Assembly: GCF_000003815.2 (NCBI RefSeq)
Contig: NC_049992.1
Coordinates: 163,296-227,295 of the forward strand
From: Branchiostoma floridae
Taxonomy: Eukaryota > Chordata > Leptocardii > Amphioxiformes > Branchiostomatidae
Length of the DNA: 64,000 nt
Direction of reading: 5' to 3'
The notes beneath the pieces are model-generated. The model was not told where the DNA came from. It searched no databases and was given only the letters and a program-made list of their open reading frames with translations. Positions 1 through 23,437 of this stretch are shown in pieces. Made by a program: the position numbers and the translations under genes. Each line of letters starts with the position of its first letter. Position 1 is the stretch's first letter.

Positions 1-2798
1 AAAAAGCTTTGTGCAACTGGTCTGGAAAAACTCCAGTTACACAAACTATATTTTCAAAAGAGTCATGGAAATTGTCTGGAAATCTGTTAGAAGTAGAATT
101 TTGTTTTTCACCCGATTTCTATGAAAATTCTCCGTATGTACGTGGAATGATGTACTTGGAGCTATGCAAATATAGACTGGCTATCAAGTATTTCTGTGAG
201 GACCTGAAGACAGCTCCTGAAGGTAAAGAGAAAATTAGACTATTAAACAATATTGGAGATGCTTGGGCCAGAATGGGTGATTACCAACAAGCATTTACTT
301 ACAATGAAAAAGCAATGTGCTATGCTCGGAGCATAAAAACCTCTGATGATGACCTTGCTCGCACGGTCGACAAGACAGGTACCCTTTGTGTAGAAATGGG
401 TAACTACCAAAAAGCCATCAGCTGCCACAAAGAGGCACTGCAGTTGAAAAGGAGCATCTATGGTGAGAGCACAGCATGTCCTGAAATTATTCTCACACTT
501 ACCAACCTGGGGACGGCTTCCATCTATCTTCCAGGTGAATATAGAAATGCTGTCAGATACCTTGAACAGGCCCTGCAGATGTGCAAGAGCATCTATGGTC
601 AGAGTACAGCGCATCCTGACATTGCCTCGATACTCAATAATCTTGGAGGGGCATGGAATAGTCTTGGTGACCACAGGAAAGAAATGAGCTACTATAAACA
701 GGCTCTTCAAATGTACAGAAGTGTTTATGGACAAAGTACAGCACACCCTATTATTGCCCAGGCACTCAACAATGTAGGGGCAGCTTTGCAGGAACTTGGT
801 GAGAATGGGACAGCAATGGAATACCACAAACAGGCTCTTTGGATGCAAAGGAGTATCTATGGTCAGAATACAGAACATCCTTTAATTGCCCAAACACTAC
901 ACAACCTGGGGTCATCCTTGCTCTCTTTAGGTGATTGCAGGAAAGCTATCCACTATTTGGAACAGGCAGTGCAGATTAGGAGAAGTGTCTTCACCTCACA
1001 TCCTGAGATTGCCATCTCACTTAACCACCTGGGGTATGCCCATTTCAAACTGGGTGGTCACAGTAAGGCTATTGAGTACCATGTGGAGGCATTACAGATG
1101 TTAAGGAGGATCTATGGTCAAAGTAAAGAACATCCTATGATTGCTACTTCCCTCTACAAATTGGGGGAAGCATGGTTCTCTGTAGGTGACTACAAAAAAG
1201 CTATCAGCTACTTGGAAGAGGCACTGCAGATGTACAGGAGCTGTGATCAAAGTACCCCCGATCATGACATTATAGCCTTGCTCAACAACCTGGGAATGGC
1301 CTGGTGCAACCTGGGCAATCATAGGAAAGCCGTTAACTACTATGAAGAGGCACTGCAGATAAAAGGGCCTATGTCTGGTGAAAGTACTCCACATATCAAC
1401 ATTGCTCAAGTACTACATAATCTGGGATCGGCCTGGTTTGACCTGGGAGATCATCAGAAAGCCATCAAGTACCATGGAGAGGCATTAGAAATGTTTAGGA
1501 ATTTATATGGACAGAGAACTGCACACCCTTGCATTGCCAAATCACTCGGCAGTCTAGGGGATGCCTGGTTCTCTCTAAGTGATTACGGAAAAGCTACCAG
1601 CTTTTTTGCACAGGCATTGGAGATGAAGAGGGGCATCCATGGAGGATCTTCTCATCCTGACATTGCTAGCTTGCTGAAGGACCTAGGGAGAGCCTGGTAC
1701 AACCTGGGCAATCACACAAAGGCTATCAAGTACCATGAGGAGGCATTACAGATGTTGGAGAGTATCCATGGTCAAAGTACTTCTCATCCTGACATTGCCA
1801 GCTTACTCAACCAAATTGGGAACAGCTGGTTGTCAACAGGTGATTACATACAAGCTATCAGCTACTATGAACAATCACTGCAAATGAAAAGAAGCATACA
1901 TGGTCAGAGTACACCGCATCCTGAAATTGCTGCCATGCTCAACTATCTAGGAAAATGCTGGCTCAGCCTGGGCGATTGCAAGAAAGCTGTCAACTACTAC
2001 GAACAGGCACTGCAGATGTTCAGGAGCATTCATGGTCAGACTACAGAACATCATGACATTGCTACATTGCTGAAAAACTTGGGATATAGCTGGTACAAGT
2101 GGGATGAACACAGGAAGGCTATCAAATATCAAGAAGAGGCATTACAGATGTTCAAGAGTGTCCATGGTCAAAGTACCTCTCATCCTGATGTTGCCCAATC
2201 ACTCAGCTGCCTGGGGGAAGTCTGGCTATCTGTAGGTGATCACAGAAAGGCTCTCCAATATTTGGAACAGGCACTGGAGATGATGAGGAATATCCATGGT
2301 CAGAGTACCTCACGTCCTGACATTGCTATTGTGCTGAACAACATAGGGACTTCCTGGTTCAAGGAGGGCAATCACAAGAAATCTTTCAAGTACTTTGAGG
2401 AAGCATTAAAGATGTACAAGATTGTCCATGGTGAAAGTAACGTACACCCTGAGATTGCTCTTACTCTCAACAACATTGGGCAAACCTGCTTCTTAATCTG
2501 TAATTTCAGAAAATCCCTTGGCTACCATGAACAGGCACTGCAAATGTACAGGAATATCCATGGTCCAAACACAGCACATCATGATATTGCCATCTCTCTA
2601 CACCTTCTGGGCATGGCACGCTACTGTCTCCATGATCAAACAACAGGAATCAGTACCTGTCAAGAGGCCTTGTCTATGGCAAGGCAGGTCTATCCTGAAG
2701 AGAAAAGCCACCCATTGATAAAACAGATTGAAGGAAACTTGGCCTGGATGGCTCAGTGCAGAATATTTGCGTTAACGCTGTACCATAACAATTATTAA
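1..2798 (+). CDS. TPR-repeat protein, C-terminal part, 5' truncated by the window edge
   Basis: The frame is open from base 3 to TAA at 2796-2798 with no in-frame ATG near the edge, so this is the 3' part of a larger gene. About 18 tandem TPRs of roughly 42 residues follow one another, each with an LxNLGxAWxxLGDxxKAI helix pair, an EQALQM helix and an HPxIA linker. That spacing resembles kinesin-light-chain TPRs, which are protein-protein interaction scaffolds. The start ([19 protein letters not shown]) matches residues just before the TPRs of the neighbouring gene at 4970-9835, so the missing part probably held the same nucleotidyltransferase-like domain. All repeats lie on one exon. An AATAAA at 2884-2889 could be the polyadenylation signal. 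The TPR call is firm; the function is unknown. Confidence 0.85.
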   Translation, partial: KALCNWSGKTPVTQTIFSKESWKLSGNLLEVEFCFSPDFYENSPYVRGMMYLELCKYRLAIKYFCEDLKTAPEGKEKIRLLNNIGDAWARMGDYQQAFTYNEKAMCYARSIKTSDDDLARTVDKTGTLCVEMGNYQKAISCHKEALQLKRSIYGESTACPEIILTLTNLGTASIYLPGEYRNAVRYLEQALQMCKSIYGQSTAHPDIASILNNLGGAWNSLGDHRKEMSYYKQALQMYRSVYGQSTAHPIIAQALNNVGAALQELGENGTAMEYHKQALWMQRSIYGQNTEHPLIAQTLHNLGSSLLSLGDCRKAIHYLEQAVQIRRSVFTSHPEIAISLNHLGYAHFKLGGHSKAIEYHVEALQMLRRIYGQSKEHPMIATSLYKLGEAWFSVGDYKKAISYLEEALQMYRSCDQSTPDHDIIALLNNLGMAWCNLGNHRKAVNYYEEALQIKGPMSGESTPHINIAQVLHNLGSAWFDLGDHQKAIKYHGEALEMFRNLYGQRTAHPCIAKSLGSLGDAWFSLSDYGKATSFFAQALEMKRGIHGGSSHPDIASLLKDLGRAWYNLGNHTKAIKYHEEALQMLESIHGQSTSHPDIASLLNQIGNSWLSTGDYIQAISYYEQSLQMKRSIHGQSTPHPEIAAMLNYLGKCWLSLGDCKKAVNYYEQALQMFRSIHGQTTEHHDIATLLKNLGYSWYKWDEHRKAIKYQEEALQMFKSVHGQSTSHPDVAQSLSCLGEVWLSVGDHRKALQYLEQALEMMRNIHGQSTSRPDIAIVLNNIGTSWFKEGNHKKSFKYFEEALKMYKIVHGESNVHPEIALTLNNIGQTCFLICNFRKSLGYHEQALQMYRNIHGPNTAHHDIAISLHLLGMARYCLHDQTTGISTCQEALSMARQVYPEEKSHPLIKQIEGNLAWMAQCRIFALTLYHNNY

Positions 2799-4969
2799 TG
2801 AAGAATATCTAGTTTCACTCTGAAATATTCACACTAAGTCTGTTTCTGCCAGGAGGAAACATTCACAAAATCTAATTAAAACAAATAAATGTCAGTACAT
2901 TTTAATGAAGTCAAAAAAATATTGCACCAAAAGGTACCACAATGTTTTAGTACCACATTTAGTAGTACTACTACTACACTTAAACTGGGGCCTCACATTT
3001 AGACTGTTGTTGATCTTCTGAATTAAGTACACTGATTTTTTTCTTTACATGTGACAACAGCCTGGCTTTAAATAATCAACTGCAACTTGCAATTAGTAGG
3101 GAACATCAGACTAGACACTTGGAAGTTAACATATCAAAAGAGATGTTGCTATAAATCACATCTTGTAGAAAACAGAACTGAAGTGTTTTTGCCCGGGAGA
3201 ACCAACATATTGAATTCGTGTAGCCTTTCAATTAAAAAAAATGCCATGGCATATGTACTGTTGTAAGACATATTTATCTTTGCCGCAAAGCTTTCACAGT
3301 GTGTATATATGGTCCCCTTGAACTATACCTGACTGTCACTGAGAACTGTGAACAGAGGACATGTAAACATGAGGTGTACAGACTTGTAAACATTGAGTCA
3401 TGCAAGTAGCATTCTGAACTCTAAAACCAGGCTTGAACTGACTGGATTATGCAAAACAGCATTGACATATAGGCATGACTTAATGCATGGAAAGTCCCGG
3501 CAGTGGCGCAGTACAAATTTTAGAGTCAGAGGGAAAACCCAGAAGTTTCACTAGTACAGGAAGGAACACCTGTCAGGCCAACCTCTCTGGAAAAGCCAGA
3601 CCAGTCCTACCAGTACGTAAAAACAGGAAGTTTCTATGGACTGAGGGGGAAACCATGAACTCTGGCTGGTAAAGGGTAAAGAGTCTGACTTTGGCAACTC
3701 ACTGCAGAGGAAAACCCCCAGAACTCTTGCCAGTAAAGGGAGTGATCCACGCATCTTCACAGCTGTGGAGTGACTCAGACATCCAGGTGAGGTTTAGACT
3801 GTGAATGTAATTTTTATTTTTTGTATGACTTGTCCACTCAATGACTAAGGCCCAGTTGAAGAACTAGGTACTTGTTGTAGGTGGGTGATTGAGTAGGTAC
3901 TAGTAGGTGAATGCAAGAGGGTTCTACCTCAGTGCTCGAAATACCACCTGCGTATACAGGTTAGTGCAGGTAAAATTGGAGCTGTGCAGGTATTTCTGGT
4001 GTCTACCTGCACCTAACCTGCACAGGTCCATGTACTGGGTATATACAGGTTTGTGCAGGTAAAATTGGAGCTGTGCAGGTATTTCTGGTGTCTACCTGCA
4101 CCTAACATGCACTGGTCCATGTACTGGGTTTTATACATAAATGTCCTATGATGTACATGTGTAGGTGTGTATGGATTGTTATTAGCTGCATTGATAAAGT
4201 ATGAAAGAAAAAAAGCAATGCATGGTTCCTGAACAATTTTAGTATGATCCATAAGTCTTATTCAGAGTGGTGCAGGTAAAATTTGTCTGGTGCAGGTAAT
4301 TTTCAATGTTACCTGCACCAGTGTAGGTATGCAGGTATTTCGAGCCCTGTACCTCAAGAAATTGTAAGACTGTATGGGTTTGTTGTGGTTTCTACACGCA
4401 GCGCTATTTGTATTGCTAACATGGCAACTGACATTCCTGTCATGCATGTCTGCCACTGCAACATAATAACTTATGTCAAAGCAATTTGCAGGTAGGTGTG
4501 GAAGGAACAACTCCATGTTTTCATGTCAGAATTGTTAATTCGAGTATAACCATTCACTTATAGAGCTTCCAAAAGATGTTTATGGAAGTGAAAACAACCT
4601 GAAAATCTTATCTCTGAGTCTAAGTTGGCTGGACTGAGAAATGAGACCTAAAGGCAAATACTCCTACCTCTACCAGTTATGTCGATGAAGGTTAGACATC
4701 CAGGTAATAAGATATGCCGAAAAGCAGGTACTCAAGTAACTTCCAAAATCATATCCAGTTGCTTGAGTAACTGCTTTCTGGCATACTTCCAGTTCTTACA
4801 CAGTTGAATCACGAATCAGAAACTTAAAGTTTACTCAGAAGTACGACACTCCTATGAAAACAAATTTTAAGTTCCATAAAAATTCTAGCCTAAGGCAAGA
4901 TTCTTTTCTCTTTTTTTTGCAGACTTAATGTAATGGCTTGAAACATATTTGGATAAAATAAACAAGACA
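2799..4969. other. Intergenic region between the two TPR genes
   Basis: No supportable gene. It holds the presumed 3' UTR of the first TPR gene with AATAAA at 2884-2889, a hAT-like MITE at 3930-4349, and at 4911-4922 a pyrimidine tract ending in AG that could be the acceptor of the second gene's first coding exon. An upstream non-coding exon is therefore possible but was not identified. Confidence 0.5.
3930..4349. mobile_element. hAT-like MITE with internal tandem duplication
   Basis: The ends are inverted: CAGTGCTCGAAATACC at 3930-3945 and GGTATTTCGAGCCCTG at 4334-4349. TIRs of the CAGNGCTCGAAAT type are common on hAT-related non-autonomous elements. The flanks share TACCTC, compatible with a degraded 8-bp target duplication. 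Inside, a block of about 87 bp (from about 3962 and again from about 4049) is repeated almost exactly, rich in GTGCAGGTA and TACCTGCAC half-palindromes. There is no transposase. Confidence 0.6.
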
Positions 4970-7900
4970 ATGACTGATACAGATATGGCTAAGCTGGCAT
5001 GCAAGCTACAGGACTTGTTACTCAAGAGTCAACATACATGTAGCCAAGAAGTTGTCTATGGACAAGCACTTAGAGAAGCCATTGTTTCTATGAACTGTTT
5101 CATGGAGGTAGAAGTCCTTAAGAGTCTTGGAGACCTGCACCTTGAGAAGGGCAAGCTCAAGAAACAGTCGTCAGAGTTTGACAAGGCTGCTGCCCTGTAT
5201 GCTGCTACCCTACTGCGCTGCACAGATCCAGACATGGGACAAACACTGGAACATCGTATCGGCTACATGGAGAAACTCTCCAGACAACTGCTGCAGGCCT
5301 GGGGTACAGTTCGAACTTCCTGTGGTTGTCACAAGACTACTGGGATACTGCTGACAGTAATGTCTTAAGGGTGGCAAAGATTTGTACCAAATTGGACAAA
5401 AGAGTCAAGGAATTCCTGAACTCTGCTGAAGAGATATACACCAAAACACTGATAACTGCAATTGAAAATAGCGACATGTTTTTGGAGCTTGAGGTTCTCA
5501 AAGCTCTTGGCGATCTCTACCTTGACAAAGGCAAGACAACATGCAATATATCTCAGTTCTCCAAGGCAGCTGCCCTGTACGGCAAGGCCCTGGCAAGATG
5601 TGAGGATCCAGGGACAAAACAGACTCTGCAACATCGTGTCTTGTACATGGTGAAGATCTGGGGAGCAGTGAGGAGGGTGAGTCTACATATAATGTCACTG
5701 CTAGTTTTCCAGTGTGCAGATTGTATAATGAAGATTGGTTTGTACAAAATTAATGTACAAATAAGTACCACAATACAACAAAATTATCTGGTCCTATAAA
5801 GCCATTCATTCATACACGCAACTGAGCAGTGAGTCTGGTTTAAATTTTACAGCGACAGTCACAAAGAAACTCCAGACAGAGCGGGAAAGGACTGGACATT
5901 GCGCACAAGTCCAGGGACAACACAAAACTTTCTACTGCTCACAACCAACCAATCCACCCGGACATACAAAGGTAGGGACAAGGTGCAAAAACATTACGGT
6001 AACCTTACTAATGAGTAAATTATCAAAATTTGATTTAATAATAATGATAATGAAACATAGGTTTTTATAATAATGCTTGTAATGGTCTGCATTACAGAAA
6101 AACATCAGAGCCAGGAATCACCACTGCTGCATCCAATACAGCTGAGGAAAGACTCACACTCACAGACAGGTGAGTACGAGATCACATAATTTATGAAGAA
6201 ACTCTAGATCTGTCTTGATACATTATTAAATTGTCTATCAACCATGATTGTAAAAAAAAAAGACCTCATCTTTGCTTTAAAGCACTCCTGCCTTTCTATT
6301 CTCAGTCAGTACAAAGACCACCTCAAGAAGGGTGACTCCTCCCTTACCAGGGCAGACATGGACTCAGCAGAGGAACACTTTGCAGCTGCACTCAAGATGG
6401 TACATGTCAGAGGTGAGAAAAATAGAATTACATTTGAATGATTATTTTACGTCATCAAAATGAGATTTAATAAGACCTGATACGTGGGCTATCTAGACAA
6501 TATATTAAGTTTTGTGCTTTGCCTAAAACATTATGCAATGTAGTTTAACAAAGGTAGATGAAATCAATTTTCCGCAGATCCCACAGCCCAGCAGTACCAG
6601 AGAGAGGTGGAGCCCCTGTGCAAGTTGGGGGGTGTCTACAGTAAGCGAGGTCAGCAGACAGGAGACAGGGGAGACTTTGTCAAAGCAGCAGCACTCTACA
6701 ATGCAGCAATGGCCAGGTCTAAGGATAAGGTAGTCATTAGTAACATAACTATTGCTGTCAAAAGAGTAGGATGTATCTTCAAGTTAGGCATTCAGGGTAA
6801 TGTGAGTCAAGATGACACAGATAAACACAAGAAACAGCTGAAGGAGATGCGGGACCAGATCAAGCTGGAGATGGAAACCATTGACCAGCAGCTGGATCCC
6901 TATGTACATGATGAGGATGACCCATGTGTCAAAGAGATGGAGGCAAAACGAGCTAAGGCTGTCAGGCACTTGTTTGAGAAAATTGCCCAACAGAGAAAGG
7001 AGTTCATCAGCCAGCTTGTAGAAGAGTGTATTGGGTTGATGGGTCCACCTCCCTGTAAGTACGCCCTGATAGATTTGGGTTCACAGGCCACAGGACTGGT
7101 AACTCCATACTCAGACCTGGAGTTTGCCATCTTGGTAGAAGAAGAAAGTGAAGAAAGTCTTGTGTATTTCCGTAACCTCACCCACTATCTACACCTCAAG
7201 GTGGTCAACTTAGGAGAAACCATTCTCCCAGCACTGGGAATAAAATCTCTCAATGACTTCTACTCAAAGAATCCCCTTGACAACTGGTACTATGACTCTG
7301 TTACACCTCGTGGGTTTGCATTTGATGGCTCCATGCCAAAGGCAAGCAAGACTCCACTGGGCAGCCAAAAAACTACAAAGGAACCAGCCAGTGAGCTCAT
7401 CTGCACCCCAAGCAACATGGTCGCAATACTACAAACAGATGTCACCTTGTACCTGAAGGAAGGATATCACCTTGGCAGCATCCTGAGAAACCCATGCCTG
7501 ATAACTGGGAACCAGGATCTGATTGACGTGTACAAGAGCACTACAGCAAAGATACTGCAAGAGAAAGGGGGTAAAATGTCTCTACAACTGGCACAGGAGA
7601 CACTGAAGGAGAACATTGCAAGGAACAGTGACGAGGAAACAATAACACCAAGGCTTATTGATGTAAAGAAGAAAATCTATCGCTTCCCAGCAATTGCAGT
7701 CGATTGTATGGCTCTCTCATCATGCATCATACCTACCACAGTTTGGAACACAATAGAAGACATGGAAACCCAGCAAGTGATCAGCCCTAACAATGCTCAC
7801 CACCTGATGGTGCTTACAAGCATCTCAGCAGAACTCAGGCTCAGAACCTACATTGCAAATGGTGGACAGAAGGAAAACCTGTCAGCTTTGGCTTCAATGG

Positions 7901-9835
7901 AAACACTGTTACATGTTCATGGAAAGGAATCACCCCCACTTGACAATGATGAAGAACAAAAAGATGCACTGAAAAAAGTTTTCCATCTACCAAATGAGAA
8001 ACAGCTTATCAGATATTATGAAACAGCAGATCCTCTTAGAAATACCTTATCAAGGAGGTCTCCAAAAGAGGCAGGTCTGAATTTGCGCTCTGATCTCTAT
8101 GATGGTTCTCCAAGAGTACGAGGAATGATGTACTTTGAACTGTGTAAATATAGACTGGCTATCAGCTACTTCAATGAAGGCCTAAAGGGCACTGAATGTA
8201 TTGGAAAGGAGAGAATGGTCCTGTTAAATCATCTTGCAAATGCTTGGCAACAGGTGGGCGATTACCAACAAGCAAAGAGCTACCTTGAACAGGCACTGCA
8301 GATATGTAGAAATGTCCATGGCAAAAGAACAGCACATCCTGAAATTGCCCAACTGATAAACCAACTGGGGGAACCTCACTACAACACAGATGATAAAAAC
8401 AGTATCTGTTATAGAGAACAAGCACTAGAGATGTATAGGACAATTTATGGTCAGGATACAGCACATCCTGTCATTGCAGCCACACTCAACAACCTGGGTA
8501 CAACCTGTATCTCTGTAGGAAATTACAGAAAAGCAATCGACCACATTGAAGAAGCCTTAAAAATGCACATGACTTTTTCCATCTATAGTCAAAGTGCAGT
8601 ACATGCTGACATGTTGAGCTCACTCAACAACCTGGCAGTGGCCTGGACACATCTTGGCAATCACAAGCAAGCTATTAGGTACCATGAACAGGCACTACAG
8701 TTGCGCAGGAGCATCCATGGTCCAACTGCAGAACATCCTGGCATTGCCAAATCACTCAACAACCTGGGGGGAGTCTGGAGTGAACTTGATAAAAGGAAAG
8801 CAGCTGACTTCTATAAACAGGCCCTGCAGATGCGGAGGAGTATCTATGGCGAAAGTACAGCACATCCTGAAATTGCAAGATCATACAACAATGTTGGAGA
8901 CACTTTGGGTGTTCTGGGGGATCACATATTAGCTATCAGATACATTGAACAGGCACTGCAGATATACCAAAGATTCTATGGCCAGAGTGCACCACATTCT
9001 GACATTGCATGCACACTCAACAACTTGGGGATGCACTGGCACCATCTGGGTAATAACAAAAAAGCTTTCAGCTACCTTAACCAGGCTCTCCAGATGTGCA
9101 GAGATATTTATGGTCAGAGTAAAGCACATGCAGAGATAGCCAACACACTCGACAACCTGGGCACAGCCTGGAGTTCTTTGGACAAGCACAAATCTCTCAG
9201 CTACCATGAACAGGCACTGCAGATGAGAGAGGAGATTTACGGTCAAGGTGAAACACATCCCGAAATTGCTAAGTCACTAAACAACGTTGGACAAGCTTGG
9301 AGCTCTATTGGTGACCACAGGAACGCTATCAGTTATTTTGAACGAGCACTGCAGATGTACAGGAGTATCCTTGGTCAGAGTGCAGTGCATCCTCACATTG
9401 CTAGCTTACTCGCAAGCCTGGGGAGAAATTGGCTCAAACTTGATAGCAGAAAAGCAATAAGTTACTGTGAACAGGTACTACAGATGTACAAGCGCATCTA
9501 TGGTCAGAATACACCACATCCTGACATTGTCGACTCAACCGTNNNNNNNNNNNNNNNNNNNNNNNNNNNNNNNNNNNNNNNNNNNNNNNNNNNNNNNNNN
9601 NNNNNNNNNNNNNNNNNNNNNNNNNNNNNNNNNNNNNNNNNNGATGCTGGCCTCAGTCTGGCACTTCATTGGTCATCACAGCAAGGCAATCAGTATCTGC
9701 CAAGATGCCTTGGCTTTGGCAAAGCAGATCTCCCCTCCAGAAATCAGGTATCAAAGAACAGAACAAATTGAAATTTACCTTGCTAAAATCATCATTGTAT
9801 GTATCAACATGTCCTTTCCCTCTTATATAAACTAG
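4970..9835 (+). CDS. Nucleotidyltransferase-like/TPR fusion protein (multi-exon, interrupted by a gap)
   Basis: Exon model: 4970 to about 5303-5308, about 5370-5676, 5853-5971, 6098-6169, 6306-6412 and 6578-9835. Phases agree from exon 2 onward; the exon 1/2 junction is unresolved. The ATG at 4970 is the first in frame; 4949 is a TTG. Exons 1 and 2 are paralogous modules ([16 protein letters not shown] against [16 protein letters not shown]). The large exon encodes another such unit ([13 protein letters not shown]), then a charged helix, then [20 protein letters not shown]. That fits the nucleotidyltransferase signature hGS-x(10)-DhEh with both acidic residues present, as in DUF294/PII-uridylyltransferase-like proteins. 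From about 8090 come at least ten 42-residue TPRs. A gap at 9543-9642 breaks the array and the frame differs on its far side, so true gap length is unknown. A strong donor (GTATGT at 9798) may make the last codons intronic. Substrate unknown. Confidence 0.8.
9543..9642. other. Assembly gap (100 N) inside the TPR exon
   Basis: Exactly 100 N, the usual placeholder for unknown length. TPR coding sequence reads in frame 1 before it and frame 2 after it. Confidence 0.98.
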
Positions 9836-22863
<13,028 letters not shown>

Positions 22864-23437
22864 GGTGTTTCTGTAATAATTTACGGCGCAGTTTTATAAC
22901 GTCACGGCTTTCCTGTTTGCAATTTTCGCGCGGGATGTCATCCGGCGATTTATGACTATATCCTAGAACGCTACACAAAATAGTTCTGACTTTTCCAAAA
23001 CCTAATTTGGCATCGTCTACTCACTCTTTCTCAAATTGATTGGAATATTGATAAGCAAAGATCAAATAAGTAGACGATTCTGCGTGGAAAATAGACGAAA
23101 TTTGTCGCAATGTGTTGATTTTATATTTCCAAAGCCTCGTCACATTTGCTATTCACATAGTAATCCGCTGCTGAGCTTCCGGAGGTGTGTCCCTGTAAAC
23201 CAATCATAGATGAGATAACAAAAGCTCGCCCTTATAAAACCAATCAGCGATTGGATCTCATTTTTAAGAAATTTGGCGCCAAATGGACCTACCAGCTGAC
23301 AGAAACCATGATGAAGAGAAATGTGTTTGTACAATGTCCTGGCTGTGTTTTTCTTTCCTTTGTAAACGGGAAAGGGGGAAAGCCTAACAACGCAGCAATG
23401 CACCCGCCATAAAATGTAGAACTGGGAAGGAGAGGCC
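22864..23437. promoter_or_regulatory. Divergent intergenic region (putative bidirectional promoter)
   Basis: Only about 575 bp separate the ALDH4A1 start codon (minus) from the start codon of the next gene (plus). Head-to-head spacing this short usually means a shared promoter. I see no clear TATA box, so this is inferred from layout. Confidence 0.4.

Noticed and set aside
243-878. Minus-strand frame opposite the TPR array
   Set aside because: Shadow of the repetitive TPR codons; the same happens at 1101-1409, 8171-8464 and 8929-9258.
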